A stretch of 33,321 nt of DNA from NCBI GenBank assembly GCA_001304505.1, contig LJUQ01000017.1, forward strand, positions 1 to 33,321. Direction: 5' to 3'. The notes under the pieces are model-generated. The model did no database searches and was not told the DNA's origin. It worked only from the letters and a program-made list of their open reading frames with translations. Origin of the DNA: Bacteroides sp. SM23_62_1 (lineage in GTDB: Bacteria > Bacteroidota > Bacteroidia > Bacteroidales > SM23-62). The position numbers and the translations under genes were made by a program. Shown here piece by piece: positions 31,179 through 33,321 of the stretch; within the stretch, counting starts at the first letter, position 1, and every line of letters starts with the position of its first letter.

Positions 31179-31716
31179 CTGGCTCTATGTCATCGAAGAT
31201 AATATCATCGAATCCTGGATTATCTATAAAGGAATCGTCCCCTGATATTTCAAATCCAAGGTCACCCATTTCCTGTGATGTGTCTCCTACGGAAAAAATG
31301 TGATCCATGTATATCTGCACTGGTGGAGAACCTAAAGAATTCGTGAAGGAGGGATATGTCTTATCCGGGCTTCCTTGCCTTATTTCCACAACTTCAATAA
31401 AGAAAGCTCTTTCATTAAAGACATCAAAAACATATAATAATTTTTGTTTCAATTCCTTTATGTGATCAGAAAATTTTGTGCCATCCATAACCAATGTTTG
31501 GTTTGCAGGTTCATCTGACAGGTCAAAAAGGGTTATTTCCAGCTCTTTCTCCCAATTATCGTTACAGAAAAAAAAGGAAGCTATCTGTGAATGATCCCAA
31601 TGCAGGTTCTTCTGGATTGCCAGATGAAGATCGTAAAAGGTCTGATCGGAATGTACCTCAAAATCCCTGATAAAATCCTCAACTTCATTTGATAACAACC
31701 TGAATTTATAGATCAT
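31168..31716 (-). CDS. pRiA4b ORF-3 / IS1096 TnpR-passenger-like protein
   Basis: 182 residues. The first ~140 resemble the family first named for plasmid pRiA4b ORF-3: a start like MIYKFRLLSNEVEDFIRDFE, then TFYDLHLAIQKNLHWDHSQI, FFFCNDNWEKELEITL and LLYVFDVFNERAFFIEVVEI, where the conserved 'YxYDFGDxW' region of the family reads YVFDVFNERAFF. The C-terminal ~35 residues are very acidic (GFDDIIFDDIEPDEE). The function is unknown; despite the family name nothing here looks like a transposon. It is embedded in an operon: its ATG overlaps the LuxC-like stop by 4 bases and its end overlaps miaA by 11 bases. Confidence 0.8.
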   Translation of the reverse strand: MIYKFRLLSNEVEDFIRDFEVHSDQTFYDLHLAIQKNLHWDHSQIASFFFCNDNWEKELEITLFDLSDEPANQTLVMDGTKFSDHIKELKQKLLYVFDVFNERAFFIEVVEIRQGSPDKTYPSFTNSLGSPPVQIYMDHIFSVGDTSQEMGDLGFEISGDDSFIDNPGFDDIIFDDIEPDEE

Positions 31717-32828
31717 CGCTGTTTTTTATTACCCAAGTTAATTAAAAAATCCATAGTATCAATATGATCTGCGTAATCCCATAGTTCAGGATGCTGGGAC
31801 TGACCGGCTGGTATTGTTTTTAAGCCAGGCAACTTTTCCCCTACAACACATTGTATCCTGTCTTTGTCAGCAATTAGTTTTCCCGCAATGGATTCGGACG
31901 AAGTATAGTATTCATAAAATAGACAGGCAATGGGTGAATGATATCCTTCATCCTGTTTCAGGATCAGGAATCCATTATCAAGGAATGGTATGCTGTTGAG
32001 TAAATAGACAGATTTGAAGTAGGTATAATTATTCATATATTTATGATGCTCAGACAGATAGCTAAAATTCTCCATAGCTTTAAAAAACCTGTCAAAGTCA
32101 TACTGTTCGGGAACAAATAATTTGGCGACACTCCGGCAGCCAAGACCGAAATATGTAAAAACATCATCTGCCAGCTTTGTCAGCTGTGTCGGATTCTCTT
32201 TATCATTCAGGACAGCCACTCCATTCCTGTTTGCCCGGAATATATGTGGATATTTGCCAAAATAATATTCAAAATACCTGTATGTATTGTCACTTCCGGT
32301 AGCAATGATGGCATCTATTTCCTTAAGTTTCTCATTTTCAAACTTAAGCATATCCCGAAATTCAGGATTCATTGCTATCAGCAGATCACCAAGGAATGGC
32401 ATGAGTTTGTCATCCTTTGAGGATAGTTTTCCAATAAACCTGTGACCACTAATGAGGACAGAAATAAAATCATGAAATCCAACCAGGGGGATATTACCTG
32501 CCAGGACGACACCTATGTTTCTGGGCGGATCAGGCATGAAGGCTCCGGCTGGATAAGCTGATAACCATCTGGTCAATTTTTTTTCTTGAAGTAACTCTGC
32601 AACCTCTTTTAATGAAACAAGTATATTTGTTCTGGTGAACCACGGATTTATAAATCCTGAATCTTCAATTATCTGTTCTATTTTTTCAAAAAAAGAGCTG
32701 AATGGAATGTTCGTTCTGTTGTCAGAGTTACCTTCCGCGATAACATTCTCTTCCGTGACATATTGAATGTAAGAATCCAATAACTTACCGAGCTTGTGAA
32801 GGGCTTCGATTCTTGCTTCCAGCGTCAC
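31713..32828 (-). CDS. LuxC-like acyl-CoA reductase
   Basis: 371 residues of the LuxC/aldehyde-dehydrogenase superfamily, which reduce acyl-CoA or acyl thioesters to aldehydes with NADPH. Seen are RNIGVVLAGNIPLVGFHDFI (about 103-122), the cofactor-region IDAIIATGSDNTYRYFEYYF (about 171-190), and the probable nucleophile Cys231 in YFGLGCRSVAKLFVP. No luxD, luxE, luciferase or fatty-acid gene is near, so bioluminescence is not implied; homologues are widespread in Bacteroidota and their substrate is unknown. The start codon is GTG at 32828, the first possible start after an in-frame TAA three codons upstream. The stop overlaps the next gene's ATG by 4 bases. Confidence 0.87.
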   Translation of the reverse strand: MTLEARIEALHKLGKLLDSYIQYVTEENVIAEGNSDNRTNIPFSSFFEKIEQIIEDSGFINPWFTRTNILVSLKEVAELLQEKKLTRWLSAYPAGAFMPDPPRNIGVVLAGNIPLVGFHDFISVLISGHRFIGKLSSKDDKLMPFLGDLLIAMNPEFRDMLKFENEKLKEIDAIIATGSDNTYRYFEYYFGKYPHIFRANRNGVAVLNDKENPTQLTKLADDVFTYFGLGCRSVAKLFVPEQYDFDRFFKAMENFSYLSEHHKYMNNYTYFKSVYLLNSIPFLDNGFLILKQDEGYHSPIACLFYEYYTSSESIAGKLIADKDRIQCVVGEKLPGLKTIPAGQSQHPELWDYADHIDTMDFLINLGNKKQR

Positions 32829-32875
32829 GGTTTTTTATATGTATATAATGCGCTCTTGAACGATATCAGGATTTA

Positions 32876-33250
32876 TCAGTTAATCAGGTTTTCCCAGGGC
32901 AGGATACCAAACAGTGTACTTAGGGTAGCCCCTACCACAAAAAGGTAAATCAATCCTATCAGGATCAGCATTCCCGATATAACAATACCAATAATCGCAC
33001 AAATTTTACCCGCATTCGCATTTTTATAGGAGCTTTCGGCATACTTACCGGGATTCTCCTGGTATAATGATGTTGCTTTGGAGGAAAGCACAAGTGCTAC
33101 AATTCCCAGGACAAGTCCAACAATAGCAACAAATCCACAACACAAGCTTGTAACGATTGAAAAAATTCCCAGCACAAGAATAGCTGTTGAATTGGGCAGA
33201 GGGATTCTCTCCGGTGAATCAGGAGTTTTAGTAGTTTCAATAGTTTCCAT
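32876..33250 (-). CDS. CCC-motif/DUF4190-like small membrane protein
   Basis: A 124-residue protein with a Pro/Thr-rich N-terminal tail (about 1-20) and two hydrophobic hairpin regions: about 22-58 (STAILVLGIFSIVTSLCCGF then GLVLGIVALVLSS) and about 80-115 (AGKICAIIGIVISGMLILIG). Between them lies the conserved LYQENPGKYAESSYKNANAG. This arrangement matches the Bacteroidota 'CCC motif' membrane proteins; here the motif reads CCG. The function is unknown. It lies 47 bases before the LuxC-like gene and may head that transcript. Upstream only AT-rich sequence remains to the window edge. Confidence 0.8.
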   Translation of the reverse strand: METIETTKTPDSPERIPLPNSTAILVLGIFSIVTSLCCGFVAIVGLVLGIVALVLSSKATSLYQENPGKYAESSYKNANAGKICAIIGIVISGMLILIGLIYLFVVGATLSTLFGILPWENLIN

Positions 33251-33321
33251 GATTGAGGGTATTACATGATGACCAGTTTATAAATATTTATTATTATATG
33301 ATTATTAATTTATAAATATAG

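Noticed and set aside
31168-31716. Mobile element suggested by the IS1096 passenger / pRiA4b family name
   Set aside because: No transposase, inverted repeats or plasmid genes nearby; it is tightly embedded between two chromosomal genes.
31713-32828. Bioluminescence operon suggested by the LuxC match
   Set aside because: No luxA, luxB, luxD or luxE in the neighbourhood; LuxC-like reductases are common in non-luminous Bacteroidota.

Overview
The window looks like a chromosomal segment of an anaerobic member of the Bacteroidota, most likely Bacteroidales-like. The evidence is a short 287-residue primary sigma factor of the Bacteroidota type, promoters of the TTTG / TAnnTTTG type, weak or absent Shine-Dalgarno sites, a Rho protein with a long charged insertion, pyruvate:ferredoxin oxidoreductase, and lineage-typical families (DUF4199, CCC-motif membrane protein, LuxC-like reductase, pRiA4b ORF-3-like protein). 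Most of it is core metabolism and housekeeping. There is no phage, transposase, CRISPR array, tRNA or rRNA.

Layout. 1-1141 (minus): an ECF sigma factor followed by a membrane protein cut by the window edge. 1273-2478 (plus): a saccharopine/alanine-dehydrogenase-like enzyme, then a cluster of hairpins. 2655-4418 (minus): rpe and rpoD. 4829-10252 (plus): rho, a strong terminator, and nifJ (PFOR). 10500-11482 (plus): ruvX-def. 11600-12613 (minus): a dihydroorotate-dehydrogenase-like flavoprotein. 12762-14861 (plus): ComEC/Rec2. 15165-17962 (plus): trkA-trkH potassium uptake. 18292-19603 (minus): a YciO/Sua5-like protein and a rhomboid protease. 19666-25296 (minus): a complete ilvD-ilvB-ilvN-ilvC operon with its leader. 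25367-25462 (minus): the small SRP RNA. 25586-29525 (plus): DUF4199 protein, GT2 glycosyltransferase, sugar-nucleotide SDR and GT4 glycosyltransferase. 29506-33250 (minus): Nudix hydrolase, miaA, pRiA4b-like protein, LuxC-like reductase and CCC-motif membrane protein.

The most notable element is in front of ilvD. A 20-codon open frame, half of whose codons are Leu, Ile or Val, sits inside a set of mutually exclusive RNA pairings that ends in an intrinsic terminator just before the ilvD start. This is the full logic of ribosome-mediated attenuation (leader peptide, 1:2 pause hairpin, 2:3 antiterminator, 3:4 terminator). It is read directly from sequence and preceded by a recognisable Bacteroidota promoter. 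The same operon holds two further oddities. The ilvC cofactor loop lacks the usual phosphate-binding Arg/Ser residues and ends in Asp, suggesting NADH use. The ilvB-ilvN gap of about 275 bases transcribes into a G-rich tract with a perfect G-quadruplex pattern.

Several intergenic regions carry imperfect short tandem arrays with periods of 7, 8, 12 or 16 bases, each with a different unit. Others carry palindromic or MITE-like inverted repeats. These account for most of the non-coding sequence not explained by promoters or terminators.
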